From NCBI GenBank assembly GCA_036850595.1, contig CM072168.1:18095982-18159981 (forward strand): a stretch of DNA of 64,000 nt, given 5' to 3'. This DNA is from Rhyacichthys aspro. Taxonomy: Eukaryota; Chordata; Actinopteri; Gobiiformes; Rhyacichthyidae. The position numbers and the translations under genes are program-made. The notes beneath the pieces are model-generated. The model was not told the origin of the DNA. It ran no database searches and saw only the letters and a list, made by a program, of their open reading frames with translations. This document shows, piece after piece, positions 1-13,382 of the stretch; the stretch's first letter is position 1; each line of letters begins with the position of its first letter.

Positions 1-645
1 TACTCAATAATGATAGACACCCCACATGACTAATGGAAAAACTATAGAAAAACCCAACCATGTAATGCACTGTTTCTTAAATCCTATATTCGTTTGCTAC
101 AATGTGCACAAGCAACACCAAGCTGCATCAAAGATAAATCAAAACCTACACTACTGCCCTATAAATCCTCATTAATAACCATACACTGCAATAATGAATG
201 ACCTACACCTGCTATCTTCGAGAAAAATTGCAAAACTCACATTAAATCTAGTGACCCAGCCTGCCATAACCTCCCACCTCAGTCATTTGCACAGTTCCCA
301 GCCTTAAATACGTCTTTACAACAAGGATAATGATAATAAGGGACGTTTCAGCCGGTTATATGTAAAAGTAAATGGACGTTAATGCAGCCAGGGACAGACA
401 TTCTGGCGGGGGTACTTCTATTGGCTCAACACCTGCCTTCCCGCCTTGACAGCTGGCAATTAGCCTCACGCACTGCTGATTGTTTCAGCATTAGCACTGG
501 CAAGCTCATTTCAACGCACTGTAGCCTCGTCGTATGAGCTAAATGAACCAAAGCTATGCCCAAAGGCGCATTTTAGACTGATTACCCCGTCACCCGAAAA
601 GTTACGCACAAAAACAAACGGATAAAGTGCAAAAAGGATGCCCAC
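1..645. other. Non-coding, putative intron left of a first exon
   Basis: No coding exon is recognised. If the minus-strand frame ending at 646 is a real first exon, this stretch is the start of its first intron. The part at about 380-520 is GC-richer than the AT-rich sequence before it and has several ATTAGC-type homeobox-like cores (near 460 and 490), which would fit a conserved intronic element. That reading is inference only. Confidence 0.3.
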
Positions 646-702
646 CTCGTCCTGTTGCGACTGGTTTTGCCTCTGGTTCGGCTGCTCCTTGGTCGCTGTC
701 AT
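646..702 (-). CDS. Putative first coding exon, product unknown
   Basis: A minus-strand ATG at 702-700 has A at -3 (context ACAATGA). It opens 19 Gln/Asn-rich codons (MTATKEQPNQ...), ending in GAC GAG directly followed by a donor-like GTGGGC at 645-640. The open frame reads on to 511, but the residues after the donor turn hydrophobic and look like intron read-through. The CpG-rich block just upstream (703-1450) fits a promoter. I do not recognise the N-terminus, and the remaining exons would lie left of the window. It may be a chance frame. Confidence 0.3.
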
Positions 703-1450
703 TGTAAAGTCAACTTAAATCCCGTGTCGCCTCAAAAGGGGTAGATTCCAGTGAATAAAGCGGTAAAAAACGGGATGCGTCAAAGCCAGCAGAGCGCCGT
801 CTTGCCTCGTCTCGTCTTTAGCTGCAGAATCTTAAACAGCGAGCTCTTGGAAAGCGAGGAGCCAACGCAGAGCTGGTGCGTTCACATGAGGAGACGGAGC
901 CGAGAGGAAGGAGGGCGAATAGGCAACAAGCCGGGGTGCAGTGCTCACATGTTAGCAGCCACGAAGAGAGGGCTGTGGAACTCTGCTGTCTGGTGTCAGT
1001 GATGCTGCTGTTTGGAGGAGAGAGGATGGGAAGGAGGGAGGTGGGCTGTGTGAGTGGTCTTGTGACGGTTTGCCCAAAGGGAGGGGGGTTTGAAGCGTTT
1101 CTGTGCGCGCGGGGTGAAGTGTGAAGCGTGCGTCATGCCTCAGCGCTGTCCGTCGTGCTCAAAACCCAGAGCTCATTCAGCTCACGCCTAAGCTCCCAAA
1201 CCAAGCCTCTTTTTTACTTTTATATTTACAGGCTCAGCGCCGGTCTCGTTGGCCCATACGGTCACAGTGTTGTTTTCAAGATTGAGATTTTTTACTTGGC
1301 CTAAAGCGCCGAGCTTAAACGGTCAATAAAAGGAGCTCCGGCGCGCCTCTGCAGCTTGTTAAAAAGCCGCGGAGTGAAAATGCAATTGCCTCGGTATTTG
1401 GAGCACTTAGCGGTGAAATGACACCTGTGAACCCCGCTCTATATCAAACT
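703..1450 (-). promoter_or_regulatory. CpG-island-like block, candidate promoter
   Basis: By eye there are roughly 40-50 CpG dinucleotides in about 750 bases, including GCGCGCGGGG near 1107 and CGGCGCGCC near 1339. The flanking sequence to 7 kb is AT-rich and poor in CpG. G-rich runs such as GGGAGGGGGG near 1080 could bind SP/KLF factors. CpG-dense islands in vertebrates usually mark promoters, and this one abuts a possible minus-strand first exon ending at 702. The plus-strand frames at 751-1124 inside it are Arg/Gly-rich and look like by-products of base composition. The direction of transcription is inferred. Confidence 0.45.
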
Positions 1451-1894
1451 AACCGCTGGCTTATGGGACAGGGATGTTTACAGTCGTTTAAGAGGCAACT
1501 TTATAGAGCTGAGAGCCAACACAGGGGCACGCTGGGAAATGAAGGCCACGGTTTTTAATACTTCAAACAGACAGGATCGATAAGATACATCTGACTTTGA
1601 CTTTTTGCAGTGTTTCATCGGTCGCTCTACACTTATTGAGGTTTGTCAGTCATTATTTAACAGAACAGAGTGAGTAGTAGCATCAGTTCATCTAGATCTG
1701 GCTCAGTATTTACTTTACAGGTATGTTTTTGTGACAGTTCATGTATTAATAATGGCAGACCCTGTACCTTAGAGGGCTCTAAGCATGATTAGGTGCCTTT
1801 TTATTTAGAATCATCCCACCAATCTTATTCAGACTAGTGCTTTTGTCTTTTCTGGTGTATCCTTTGATATGAAACCATGCTGCTGGTTAGTGTT

Positions 1895-2195
1895 AGTGTC
1901 ACCTTTAAAGGTCTTGGTTTTGTCTCAGGGTCAAACTAATTTTGAGCTGGTTTGTCATAATCGTGGACATAGACAACTTGGGATTTTAAACCAAAACCAG
2001 CAGAGACCACAACTGTCCATAAAATTCTTGTGTGAAAATCTCCTGCACATAATTGGAATTGGTCTGAGATTGGACATCCTTGTATCCTTGTGCCATATCT
2101 GGTCTTGTTCTTATGTTGATCCCTTAATCTTGGTCTAGATACACTCTGGTCTTGATGGGCTTGGTTAGTGTGATCTTGACTACACAATCCATTAT
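1895..2195. repeat. Dispersed TCTTG-rich repeat, copy 1
   Basis: The sequence carries repeated short words of the type GGTCTTG and TTGGTCT and ends in a block that reads as a TGGTCTTGAT stretch followed by AGTGTGATCTTGACTACA. The same order of words occurs at 5365-5605. On the minus strand both copies give related peptides with a shared CSQDHT(N/D)Q motif, which is explained by the shared DNA. It is probably an old non-autonomous element; the family is not identified. Confidence 0.4.
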
Positions 2196-5100
2196 ATACA
2201 ACATTATTGGACAGTTATTGATGGGTTAGCTTTAAAGACTTGCAGTAGCTCTCTGATTGGTTCAAAATAAACGCTGCAACAACCAGAGAAGTCAAAAGGG
2301 TCACCGGATCAGTCCTTTCAGCAGATTATGAATGACTTTGGGGGCATAATAGATGAAGGGTCACTCAATGTGCATATGGGTGTGTTCACTTAAAAAGGTC
2401 CTGACAAAACTCACTCCAGTCATAAACAGAAGAGAAATAACATTAACTTCTCGAAAGCATCAGAAGAAGAAAGATCCAACAGTCAATGCATAAAGTATGA
2501 AGCTTTCATTTCAGTAAAGACACTTCAAAAACAAACTCAAACATTCACAATGCCTTTGAAATTAAAACAGATGGTAAAGTCTGTGAATGGCAGCTGGCTA
2601 ACCCCGGTTAGCCCTGCTGCCGCTAACAGACGGAGAACAGAGTTTAGTAAGAAGCTTACAACAAAACAGTCATTCATGTTGTTCTTTAGTAAATGGACAA
2701 CTTTTAATGTTTACTGGCACAAAGAACTCATTTTAAAGCAAAAGAATGACTTGTGACAGAGTGTTTTTTATTTTTCCGATCCCATATTCCTACATAAAAT
2801 CCCTTTAATGAAGTTTGTTGCCAAAGCTCCCTCAGTTTGAACAAACAGAAAAGTTAAACTTAAATCCCACCGAAATAACAAAGCAGTTCTCAAATGTTGA
2901 TGTAACTATCTTCTATGTATTATGTATATTCTATTACATTATAATGGATAAAGATTCATGTTAATTTCCGTACCAGAGTTCAGTCTGTTCCCCCATGAGA
3001 CTGCAGTTGGCTTGTACAGTACGTCCCAACCACAAACACATTCTTTCCCTTTGTGAAAAAACTCATCAACCGTTCTCTGACCCAGTTTGTCCGAAAGTGT
3101 CACCTGGGGCTTACCACTGGGGTCTGCAGCAAACCACGTGAGTCAACACAGGACGTTTTGATGTGCTTTGTGCTGCAGTAGAGGATGAGATAGGCCCGTA
3201 ACCAAACATGAGCGAGAGAGAACATTAACCACATCCTAAATGTTCTACAGACTGAGCTGACGATGGAGGCTGCAGTTTCATGTGCATCTGAAGAATAAAT
3301 CAGTTCATTTCACTTGTGTTTATGTCGCGTCTATAGTGAAATATAGAGAAGGTTGAACTGCCTCTACAGAGCTTATCTGAGATGAAGAAAATTAGATGGA
3401 GTCGGTGAAATTAAATGAGCTACAAGTACATTTACACAGTGTTGTCTGCTAATGCTGAGGAAAATGAAGTTTAAGTCTTTTTTTTTAAGGCTTTAGCAAA
3501 TTTAAACGTGATACAGACAACTATAGGGAAAGCTAAAGTTGTAAAACCATGTAGCATTCTGCCATATTGATCACGTTATCATAATTCCTTTAAAATCTCT
3601 CTTTCCACAGTAGTCCTATGTATATTTGCTCTTAATATCTGTCATGTAAATACCCAAAATATACTTTTTAACTCGAGGGCTATTAACTTTATCCCACTGC
3701 TGTTCAGCACAAATCAACATTACTATTTACCTGTTTAGCATCAACTTTACTAAACACACATTGCCTATAGATTTTCAGTCATCCCATATATTAAATAGTG
3801 ACTTACTACTATTGTTTGTGCACATTAGCATCATTTTCAGATCTTTTTTAAGTCGTCTCAATGACACACTTTTTATTTATTTCAAGCAGTGTGTAATTAA
3901 CAGAGTAAGATCTTGAAGGTCTCTCATTGACTCGATGCATACATTAAGCAGCTTAAGACTCTGTTGTTCTACAATAAGCCTCCTTTGATGTCTGAACTAC
4001 AGTCTCCTCTTGAAGGCGTTTCTTTACACGGTGTTTGCTCCAGAAAGTGGGAAGGCCGTCAGTCTCACTTCACTCGTATCCATTGACCCTGACGCCCTCT
4101 GAGGAAACGTGCAGCTATTTCCCCCTTTCATTTGTTACACATCCGTAGAGGGAAGATGACATCTGACAGGAGGAGAGGAGAATATAGCTGTGTTAAAAAG
4201 CCGGCCAACCCGCATTATAATAAAGGCCCAAATTGATCTACGTGCTCCATTTTAAAGACAAGGGTAATCAATCTACTTTGAGAGTAAGTTGCTCCAAGTT
4301 GGCTTCGGGCGCCACTCTTTTTCTGTGGTTCTTAGTTTCAAGACAATAGATCTTGATGATTTAGTTATAGATATAAATGTAGATGTTTGGGTGAGTGTAA
4401 ACAGACAAGGCTAGACACAAAGAAGAAGATAGCAGTGAACTTAAACGAGGACTCTGCTGTCAGTGTGGGTATTCACCTCAAATCTCTGCCAGTGTTTGAT
4501 GTGTCACGACATTTTCTCAACCTTCACCAAACAATTGAATTATGTTGTTTGGAAATTCAAAGGTAGTGTCATAACTCACTCCTCCATTTGGCCCTGTACT
4601 GTTGAATAATACAACCTTTTCATGAAAACACCCAAGTTCCCATGACATGACAACAGTTACTGAAGGCTCAACACATTAAACCTGAATAAAGTGAAAGCGG
4701 TTATATTTGCTTCTAAACCGTAACATCCAACGAGGAAGTGTGATTTTTGCTTGTTTCTGGAGGATTTATTTTCATTCCCACTTCTTGTTTTGGTGTCGCA
4801 AATCAAGATTTATTTCGAGCGGTGTTGTTATTTTCTTCCCAGAGTGAAAATCCTGTCTTTAAATTTTGACAGTCAAAGATCAGGCACTGAATAAACTGCC
4901 TTTTCTTGTTTTCTGTTCTTCCTCAGACAATTCTCTGTTAAATACCATACAACATACAACATAGCACCACAAGTCAGTGAGAGAAGCATGTGATAATCAT
5001 GAAATGTGTAAAAACAACCAAGTCCTTTTAAAATGTATGTGTATATTAGAAATGCATGCACTTTAGTTATTGCAAGAGATGTATATTGCTACAGCTTTTA

Positions 5101-5364
5101 ACTACTTTCATTTCATTTCATCATCTCGTAGAATTAACTTTTATTTTTTCTATTATATATTGTGTTGATTTGTTTGATACACTCTGACATTTCATAGATT
5201 CAGTCTCTCGTCTGCCCTGAGAACGCTTTAGTGAATACCCAGAAGAGCTGGAGGGAGATTGATCTTTGTACTGACTTTAAAAGAGAGCATTGTCACATGA
5301 CTATGTTTAACCAATCAGATAAATCACACACTTAAGCAGTTCCCTGTCGATAGTGATGCTCAGG

Positions 5365-5605
5365 TCTTAACGCATTTTGTAAAGGTCTTGGTCTCATTTT
5401 GATTATTTTATATTCATTTAACTCTAACCCCTCTACGAGATTAGACTTATAACTCTTCCTAGCTGCCTATTCCAGTGTATCATACACTAGTTTTAGTCTT
5501 GACTCGTTCTCAGCTGCTAGAAATCTTGTCTTGTCTGGGTCTTTATTTACTGTGGTCTCAGACATGACTTGGTATTGGTCAGTGTGGTCCTGACTACAGC
5601 ACTGC
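5365..5605. repeat. Dispersed TCTTG-rich repeat, copy 2
   Basis: This copy resembles 1895-2195. It opens with AAAGGTCTTGGT-type words and closes with a TGGTCAGTGTGGTCCTGAC block matching the end of copy 1. The middle parts are diverged and cannot be aligned confidently by eye. No terminal repeats or target duplications were found. Confidence 0.4.
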
Positions 5606-7214
5606 CTTGAGTAGCTCAGGCTCACACATACACAGGTGTTTTTAAAAGCAGATATTTCCATAATAACAATGTCTCGCTCTCAAAAGACTTGTGGGTAATG
5701 TCAAACAATGAGCCAGTACAAAAGAACAACATTTTGATGTATTTCAATTTTAGTTTGCATGGATTTACGGTTTAAGCTCAGAACACACACTGATGAAATC
5801 TCAAGGCAATGACTTGTAATTTAATATTTTGTCAGACATTTTTGTTTGTTGTTACCAAATATATGCAAATGTTCATTACATAACACAGCAATCAGAAGGT
5901 GCAATTGTAATTGAGATGTCATAACATTTAGAAAAGGCTCAGTTTGTCCTGTTTACTCATTTATTCTTTCTGACTGTCCTCAAACGGTATGGCATCAGTC
6001 TCAAGGGTACATTTTCTTCTTCTTTGTGCATTAAATCTAAATTATCTCAGTGGTTTATTTCACTAAATTTGTTGTTCCTCCACTCAACATTTAGATGTAT
6101 TTCTATATTTAAGTTTTGCCAACTCTTCTTCTCTTCCAACTCTTCTTGAGACGGCCGAATGTAAATTGACAACAACAACTTATAAATCACCTGAGTTCAA
6201 GGAAGTGGATAAATGCCAGCAGCAGACCTTCACATTGGCACCGAGGGCAAACTAAACATCTCTCTCTCGCCTTGAACACTGACTGAGGCTCCGTTATTGA
6301 CATCTTGTCTCGCCTTCAGAATGTCAAAGACGTGAAATTACTGTAGAGTGAAGACATTGTGTAATGAATGTACAGAAAGCGTGGAGTGGTCGGCTTTGAA
6401 GGTCAACAAAGTGTGTGTTATTGTAAAGAACTTCAGGTAAAAGGCTGGGAAATATCAGCTTTATCCTTTGTGGGTGTGCTGAGTGCATTAGCCGCGCTCG
6501 CATTAGCATAAATTCCTCTTAACCTTTGCTTGTGTGCAGCGTTTTTTGGAGAGGGAGACTAATGCAGTTTGGTCATTTGTAAGAGCGAGTGAGGCTCTCA
6601 TTGGATCTGCCGGGATGATGAATACATTTGATAACCTTTAGTGGATTGTTTCATCTCTAGCCCAAAGGTTGTATCTACATTTGTTAGCACACAAAGCATC
6701 TATCTCTGCAGCACATGGATTTATTGCAGCCTTTCTTGAGATAAAATGTGAATATTACAGGTTGGACAAATTATACCTGGTGCATTTGCTTTTGAATCTG
6801 GAGGCACTAGCAGTAAGTAGTGCTCTTTCACACACACTTAGCGCTGTGAAACGTTTAGTACAACTCAAAACCTGGGAAATTCAAGCAGCTTTCAAGTCAT
6901 AGAGATGACCTGGAACAACAGACCATTTTGTCGGACACTCTGTGGGATAAAAATAGAAAATGTCTGTGGGTAAACAACAAAATAAAAGTATAAACTATGT
7001 GTATTGATGTGCCTTGAAAGAAAAAATAGTTCAAATTTAATCAAGATTGGGTTTGTAAATGTTGGTGCTAATTTAGTTCAGAACTCAGCTGGCCTTAGAT
7101 AAACAATGCAAGATCACAGCTTGCCCAATAAATCAAATAATGCTGTTGATAAACTATTTATGACCCTCTGAGGCTGCTGTAGTTTGTGAAGATGAGTTTA
7201 CACTGAAGTAGAGA

Positions 7215-7520
7215 GCCTTTTCTTACAGAGCTCCCTCTTTGTGGAACTAGCTCCTCAGACGTATGACCGGCTGAATCTGTTGAGGATTTCAAAAGCAAAC
7301 TCAAAACATTTATTTGACCAAACTTACTTTTAGCTGTAGGTAGAAGCTCACGTGAATTTAGCGCTTGTTTCCATCTCTTCCTACGGTAAGAACGACCTTC
7401 CATCTTCTCAGTTAAGTGAGACTGGGATTCTGATTGTTTTTCCTCGCCCTGATGGAGGGTCTAAAGACAGGGGTTTGTAATGCCCTTGGAGGCAGCTTTA
7501 TGATATTGGGCTAAACTGAT
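7215..7520 (+). mobile_element. L2-like LINE, 3' end fragment
   Basis: Conceptual translation near 7225-7310 gives the relic LCGTS(S)-type block with F/L-W-N-E-L spacing, then a Phe-Lys-Ser-Lys-Leu-Lys-His-Leu-Phe pattern. This is the usual C-terminal end of reverse transcriptases of L2-type LINEs in fish. The following bases to about 7516 (an AAGACAGGGGTTTGTAATGC block, then TGATATTGGGCTAAA) match the typical L2 3' untranslated end, where TTGGGCTA repeats precede the end. The copy is 5'-truncated and broken by stops, so it is dead. The family call rests on remembered consensus features. Confidence 0.6.
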
Positions 7521-10500
7521 GGCTGTGGGCATACTGACACTTGGAAAAAAAATGCTTTGATTAGACACTAAAATGACAATGTGATCTGATTATAGTATTG
7601 ATTATGTAGCGCAAAACAAAATGTGGTTGTTCTTTGAATCAATGGACAAGAACTAGCAGACTGGCCGCAGAAGAAGAAATATCACTAGTAAAAAATCACT
7701 AGACAATAGTAAATCTGAGAACAAACATTACCCATCTGTAAAATCCACATTATAAATGCCAGCTAATCAGATATTAATTGGAAAATACAAAATTAATCAA
7801 ATTTAGATGAGTTCTTCCCAATGTCTCACCAAACCTTCAACATACGTCTCATGGAAGTGTGCAAAGAATATGCCTAGATTCTATACAATGTACACAAAAA
7901 GCTGGGCTGACGGCAGAATAGCAAAGTATTACGGAGGGATTGCTCCTGGATCTGAGGGCTCTTTCTCTACACTTCACATCAAGCGCTCTCTTGCAGCACC
8001 TCTCGAAAGTTCTCTGAATGAAAAGCATTGGAGTTCAAACACGGCGACATACGAAGCTGTGAGAATAAAGACGATGGCATTAAAGCTGAGTAGACTACAC
8101 TGAAACACTAGCACCAGATCAAAGACTGAGTTACAGTTGTCTGTGATGCATTTAGCGTCCCTCTTTCCTTTTGTTTAATACATTTTAGGTTATTTTTTGT
8201 GATTCTGCAGATCCATAACGCCTCACCGTGAGTAGACTCTTCATACTTTCACGTTAAAGAGATATTTTGGTTCATTCTTAGTGGGGTTATGTGAGGAATT
8301 GTGGATTGTCTATTCCTTTTTTTTATTCCCTGGTCTGCACTAAAGCCAAAAGTGTAGGATTGTCTATAATAACCCTGTATATTTACCATAACATTGTCCA
8401 CAGAAAATACTGTTTGTGTAAAAGATAATTGGCTGTTACACTTTTGGCAGTACTTTCAAAACATAAAGTATATATTCATTTACTGAGAAGAAGCATAGAC
8501 CATCTGTGCTCCCGTCCATTAGTCTTTAAAAGCAGCACTATTTTCCAGACAGACCTCAGATAGTCTCTGAAAGAGCATCATACTTCATTTTTTATTCTTA
8601 AACCTAAATATCATACAAATAACACCTTTGCCTCACAGGATTTTACAGACTAAACACAACAACAGCTTCCATCAGGATCAGAAACACCTGCGTCTCAATT
8701 TCAACATGTCACCACAGATTTTGGAAGTTGAACGTTTCCTTTATGCCTGTTATACACATCATTTCTCTGCCAATCAGCCGTGAAGTACTACCCTAACAAC
8801 AAAATATTACAATATGAAAGAACATCACCAACAATCTGAAACCCTCAGTCCTGCTGTAGCTCGAGGGTGACGGAGGGTAAGAGGAGGTCAGTGTGGGGTA
8901 TAACAGCGACAGTCGGTCAGAAGACAGGAGAAAGTGGGAGAGAACCCTGGGGAGGTGTTTTGCAGAGGTGTTGATGCAGTATTTATGACCCTGGGGCGAT
9001 TTACTGCAGGCATCCGGGAATCCCACGCCACCAGGCTGCCCGTGAACGTTTCATAACCAAACATCAGCAACTGTACCTTCAATCTTTCTGGGTTCTTCTC
9101 TTAAAAAACCTTTCCATCTGAAACCTAGATATCATTTGTGGATCCATATACAGACTTAGAACAACCCGGGCCACCTTCTTGAAGTAATAGAGCAACATTG
9201 AGCCAAAAATGTACGCTTATTGAGTGAGTTTTGTCTGCACTGCCACGAGGCTTGAAGCTGAATTGAGTTTCCCTACACAATCACACAAAACAAGAGAGTT
9301 ATTTCAGTTCGATCCCAGAGGGGAATTTCACATCTTCACATCTTCACATCAAAACCCTGTCTACAAAGGCAAGTGATCAACCACAAGAGAGCTGCCTCAA
9401 TACGACGACAACAACACAACAACAACAACAACATCAGGAATATTCACTATTGTTCCAAATTAAGTAACATCCAAATCACTAAAACAAAAAATGAACACTG
9501 CATGATGATTTTTTGGTGCTTTTTACCAAACTACTGACTTGTTATTGTGTTGACCCTCACTCATAATGACCTCGATGTCCGATCAGATCAGACTATACCG
9601 CCTCCTTTTACTATTGATTATTCACAGATAACTCAAAGCCTCACATCTTTCCTTGTGATGCGTTATGTCCCCGACACAATACGAGGCTTCATAACCTTTT
9701 CTCCTCAGCAGCAAACTTGAATGGTCAATACTGTCACACTGTGTTGAGTGGTCTGCCTCCAGGTCCCTTATTGATGGATAGTAAACGTCTCCTTCTGAAG
9801 ACCTCCAGAATGCCTCCTGTTTATGGTTTTAGTGTGGGTCCTCTTTCCCATTTTCCAACAAACAGATGTGTCTCAGTGTTTGACCTGCTGGAGCAGCCCT
9901 CATCCAAACTGTGTCTCAGTTGTGGCTGACGATTAAAGAATAAAAGACCCCAAAATGAAAAAGAACATAATTGTGTAGGATTGTATCGTCAGAAGTAAAC
10001 TGTAGTATCCCAAAGCATCTTGTCTTATTCAGACTTCAACATTAAAACTCCCAGCAAAACATTAGCACCTAGGGTTAGCCATGTTAGCCACGTGTCCAAC
10101 TGCACTGATCATTAAACTCACTGAAGATAGATTTCAAGTTCCCTATTATACTTTTTCTGATTTTAAATGGCATTCAAGAGTGTAATGTGTTCTTCTGTTC
10201 CAATACCTCCACCTTAGCTCCCAGGAAATTGTGGATTTATTGCCTGGGTGTTAAGTTAACACATCGTATGGACCAGATATGTTCTTAATTTCTAGATACT
10301 GTGGTAAACTAAGCCAAAACCACAATAACAAAGCATTCAGATGTGTTTTTTACTAGTTTTGACGTTGTAAAAGTGCCCCTTATATCAACAAACACAAAAA
10401 AGAGTAAATAAAAGAGAAGAACTGTGAGTTGGAGCCACATCTGATAAGACATACACATTTTCTGAAGACATTTGAACATGCATCAACACTATTGTTTCAA

Positions 10501-13202
10501 TCATGGCCCAACATTAGAGTTACTTTTATGAATAAAGCCATTTCAGATGTCCACACTTCATAAACAGACCAAACCATCTGATTGTACCGGTTCACTGTCG
10601 TCTGATTATCCAACTGCACACATGCTTTATTCTGTTCAAGGCTCTCTGCTTTGATTAGTAGATTTCATCAAAAGCAATTGGAAAGCTGATATATCAACAA
10701 TTGTAAAAGAAAGTCAATTAAACTTGGTCCATATCAGATTGAATTTTCCACACCCGTGCTGAGCTGTTTTCAATTATTTACAGCCTTTTTATGCAGCGAT
10801 GAGTGTGCCTTACATTTGCATTTACCCGTCCACTGATGTATTCCTTGGTTTGTTTTGAACAGCCAAAAACAGATTAAGCCTTACTCTGAAGTTGATGCAT
10901 AAAAAAAGCCAATTCCTTTTTTTTTTTTTTTTTTTTTTTGTGGGTATTAGCATATCAGCAGCAATTTTAGGAACTCGGCGGCATGAATACTGACATCAAA
11001 AAAGCCTCTTTGTGCTGCAATCTGGGCTCATTCACACTTTCAACACACAAAATGACCAGCAGTAGCCTCTTTTATAATGCTACTGGGAAAGCAGAGGGCT
11101 CATTATGAAATCATTTTCTAATGGTTTTCCTTATTCAGGGTCAAAAAGGAGGCTAGAGCCTATTGTAGCTGCTCAGGTTGTGAAGCAGGGTGCGCCATTA
11201 ACGATCACCGCTCCACTGACTTTTTATCAAATAATCTGTCTCATTCACCATCATTCATAAGCTACCATCTCACAGTAGAGGTGTATGATTTTGTTTGATA
11301 TTTTACCCTATAGAGAGGTCGTCACAGGCAGGATAGTCAAACACATTGACTTTAACAGGATCTCTTCTCTGTAGAAATCCTGTCAGACCAACTTTTATTA
11401 ACTGGAGCAGGCTTTATGTGATGCTCCTTTCTCTGGTTGGTTGTTTGTCCATCCAGCTGCTTCCAGATTATTATTTATGTTGGAGTTACTGCTCTCCAGA
11501 AATCCAGCTCAAATCCACAAAGACTTCATGAAAAAGAAATATAAAGGCTGGTCGGACTAGCAAGACACAAGACACAAGAAAATATTACAGCATCCATCAG
11601 TGAATACTCAATAACAGAAACATAGACTATCTTCTCAAATAAATAAATGTAAAAAGGATATTGAGGGGCTACATGTCAACACACAAGGCAGGCACAGTTG
11701 TTTAGGGCAATGGGCCAGTACAAAGTAGGTCTACAGTGTATACAGTCAGGTTTTGGTCAGTGAAAATGGAAAAGGCTGGGTCAGCAGTAGCTTGATCGAT
11801 CGAGCTAACTCTCAAAGTATGAAGTTATAAAAGATAGATGTTATATTTATGTTATGTTTTAAATTTTCTGTGTTACTAGAGTACTTTAAACTGTATATTT
11901 TATTTAAACTATAGTGATATATCTATAGATTACTCGACACACAGCAGCTTTATTTTGTTGAGTGCCAGTAAATTCAAGAATCACCACTGAAAGTTAAATA
12001 CACTTAACTTAAAATTAGCCACACACATTATAGTTTCGATTTCAAAAGGAACTTTTTCACATTGCTGCCAGAGTGCTCCCATGTATATTATTCTAGACAC
12101 CATTCTGGCTTTTTTTTTATAGAGCCTTTCCTTTTTATGCTCACACTGGATGGCCTTTTTCTACCTTATTTCCTTCGGGGGAAATGGGACACAGGCAAAC
12201 AGGCAGGGAAGCATTGGTGGTCCACAGAACTACAAATATGCTGAAAGCTCATGGGAATATAGAGGCAGACAGCTTTTTACTTTCACATTCACTTCAAATG
12301 GCAATTTAGATTCACCAATTCACCTGGTGATGCTTACACTGAACTGATGGAGGAGTGAACCCACACAGAGAATGGGAGAACATCCAGCCTGAACAGAGAA
12401 AGACTGGGTAACATTGTTTAAAAAGTCAAATAATCATATTAAGAAAGCAATGAATGAACGAATGCCAAATGCTAATCAGGGCTAAATACCTCAAATCTAC
12501 ACAAGACAAGCTTTAACCACAAGCATGTCTTCATTAATTCACTTTCTGCTGCGAGGTTCACGTTACACGGCGCTAAACCCGAGCCTCCTGCTGTTGACAT
12601 TGCCACGTCATTCATTTCAGAGTCAATGAAATTCATTTATTACCGTGGTGTTAGCCCGCTGTGCTTGTTGATATCATCGAGGGGAGTGTCACACAATCTC
12701 AATGAAATACTAATGAAGGTGTCTCCCGGTGAGAGCGCAGCCACAACGCCGTCTCTCACACACACACAGTTCAATCAGATACACCCTGACACCGAGCTGC
12801 TCCGTTACCACTGTATGACCTCTGCACATGTCAGGTAAACAGATAAACAAGGGGAGGCACAATGAGATAGCACGGTGGACTTAACAGTAGATTAATATGC
12901 ACTTTTGTAAACAATAGGAGCTCTGTGTGCATTTTGGCAATTAAAGTTTAAAGGATTGCAATAAAAAAATCATGGATAAAATGCTAATCCTGCAAAAACA
13001 TGAGGATTTTGTTGAATGGGAACCAGCGGACTATGTGTGTGTGTTGTTACTGAGTAGGTAGAGAACATTAGCAAGTGGGTAATTTGCTGTATTTATAGAA
13101 ATATTTAGGCTACACCAGCTACAGGCTACAAGCTATGCTATAAGTCGCTGGATACTTATGCACAGATTGTTTTAGCTCCGATACTTTATCATCAATTTTT
13201 TT
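7521..13202. other. Non-coding stretch, no gene recognised
   Basis: No exon, RNA gene or recognisable mobile element was found. A 23-base poly-T run lies at 10917-10939, and ACA/CAA microsatellite-like sequence lies near 9405-9435. The part at about 12480-12840 is GC-richer and has several ATTA/TAAT cores (CTAATCAGGG, TTCATTAATTC, CTAATGAAGG), suggesting a conserved enhancer-like element. This is inference only. Confidence 0.45.
10917..10939 (+). repeat. Poly-T homopolymer, 23 bases
   Basis: An uninterrupted run of T seen directly in the sequence. It could be the poly-A tail of a minus-strand retroposed element, but no recognisable body lies next to it. Confidence 0.85.
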
Positions 13203-13382
13203 GTTTTAAGCTTATTTTGGGGCTTTTTTGGCCTTTATTTGTAGTGTAGCAGAAGCTGGACATGAAATGGGGTGAAAGACAGTGGGGAATGACACTGACA
13301 TTGGGCAAATGACCCGACTGAGATTTGAACCCGGGTCTACCGCATGTGCTCTACCTGAGCTGCCTGGAGTGCCACCCCAACA
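13203..13382 (-). mobile_element. tRNA-derived SINE, minus strand
   Basis: Read on the minus strand, the head has a tRNA-like part with an A-box-like AGCTCAGGTAGAGC and a good B box GGGTTCAAATC (13322-13332). These are RNA polymerase III internal promoter elements. It continues into a body ending in an AATAAAGGCCAAAAAAGCCC tail, a common ending of fish SINEs. No protein is encoded. Target duplications were not resolved. Confidence 0.65.

Larger units (their letters stand above)
1451..7214. other. Non-coding stretch, no gene recognised
   Basis: The stretch is AT-rich, with only short chance frames of at most 90 codons and no protein family recognisable in either strand. It contains two copies of a TCTTG-rich dispersed repeat, listed separately. 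Short GC-richer patches at about 3000-3200 and 4020-4200 might be regulatory, but there is no direct evidence. Nothing else supportable was seen. Confidence 0.5.
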
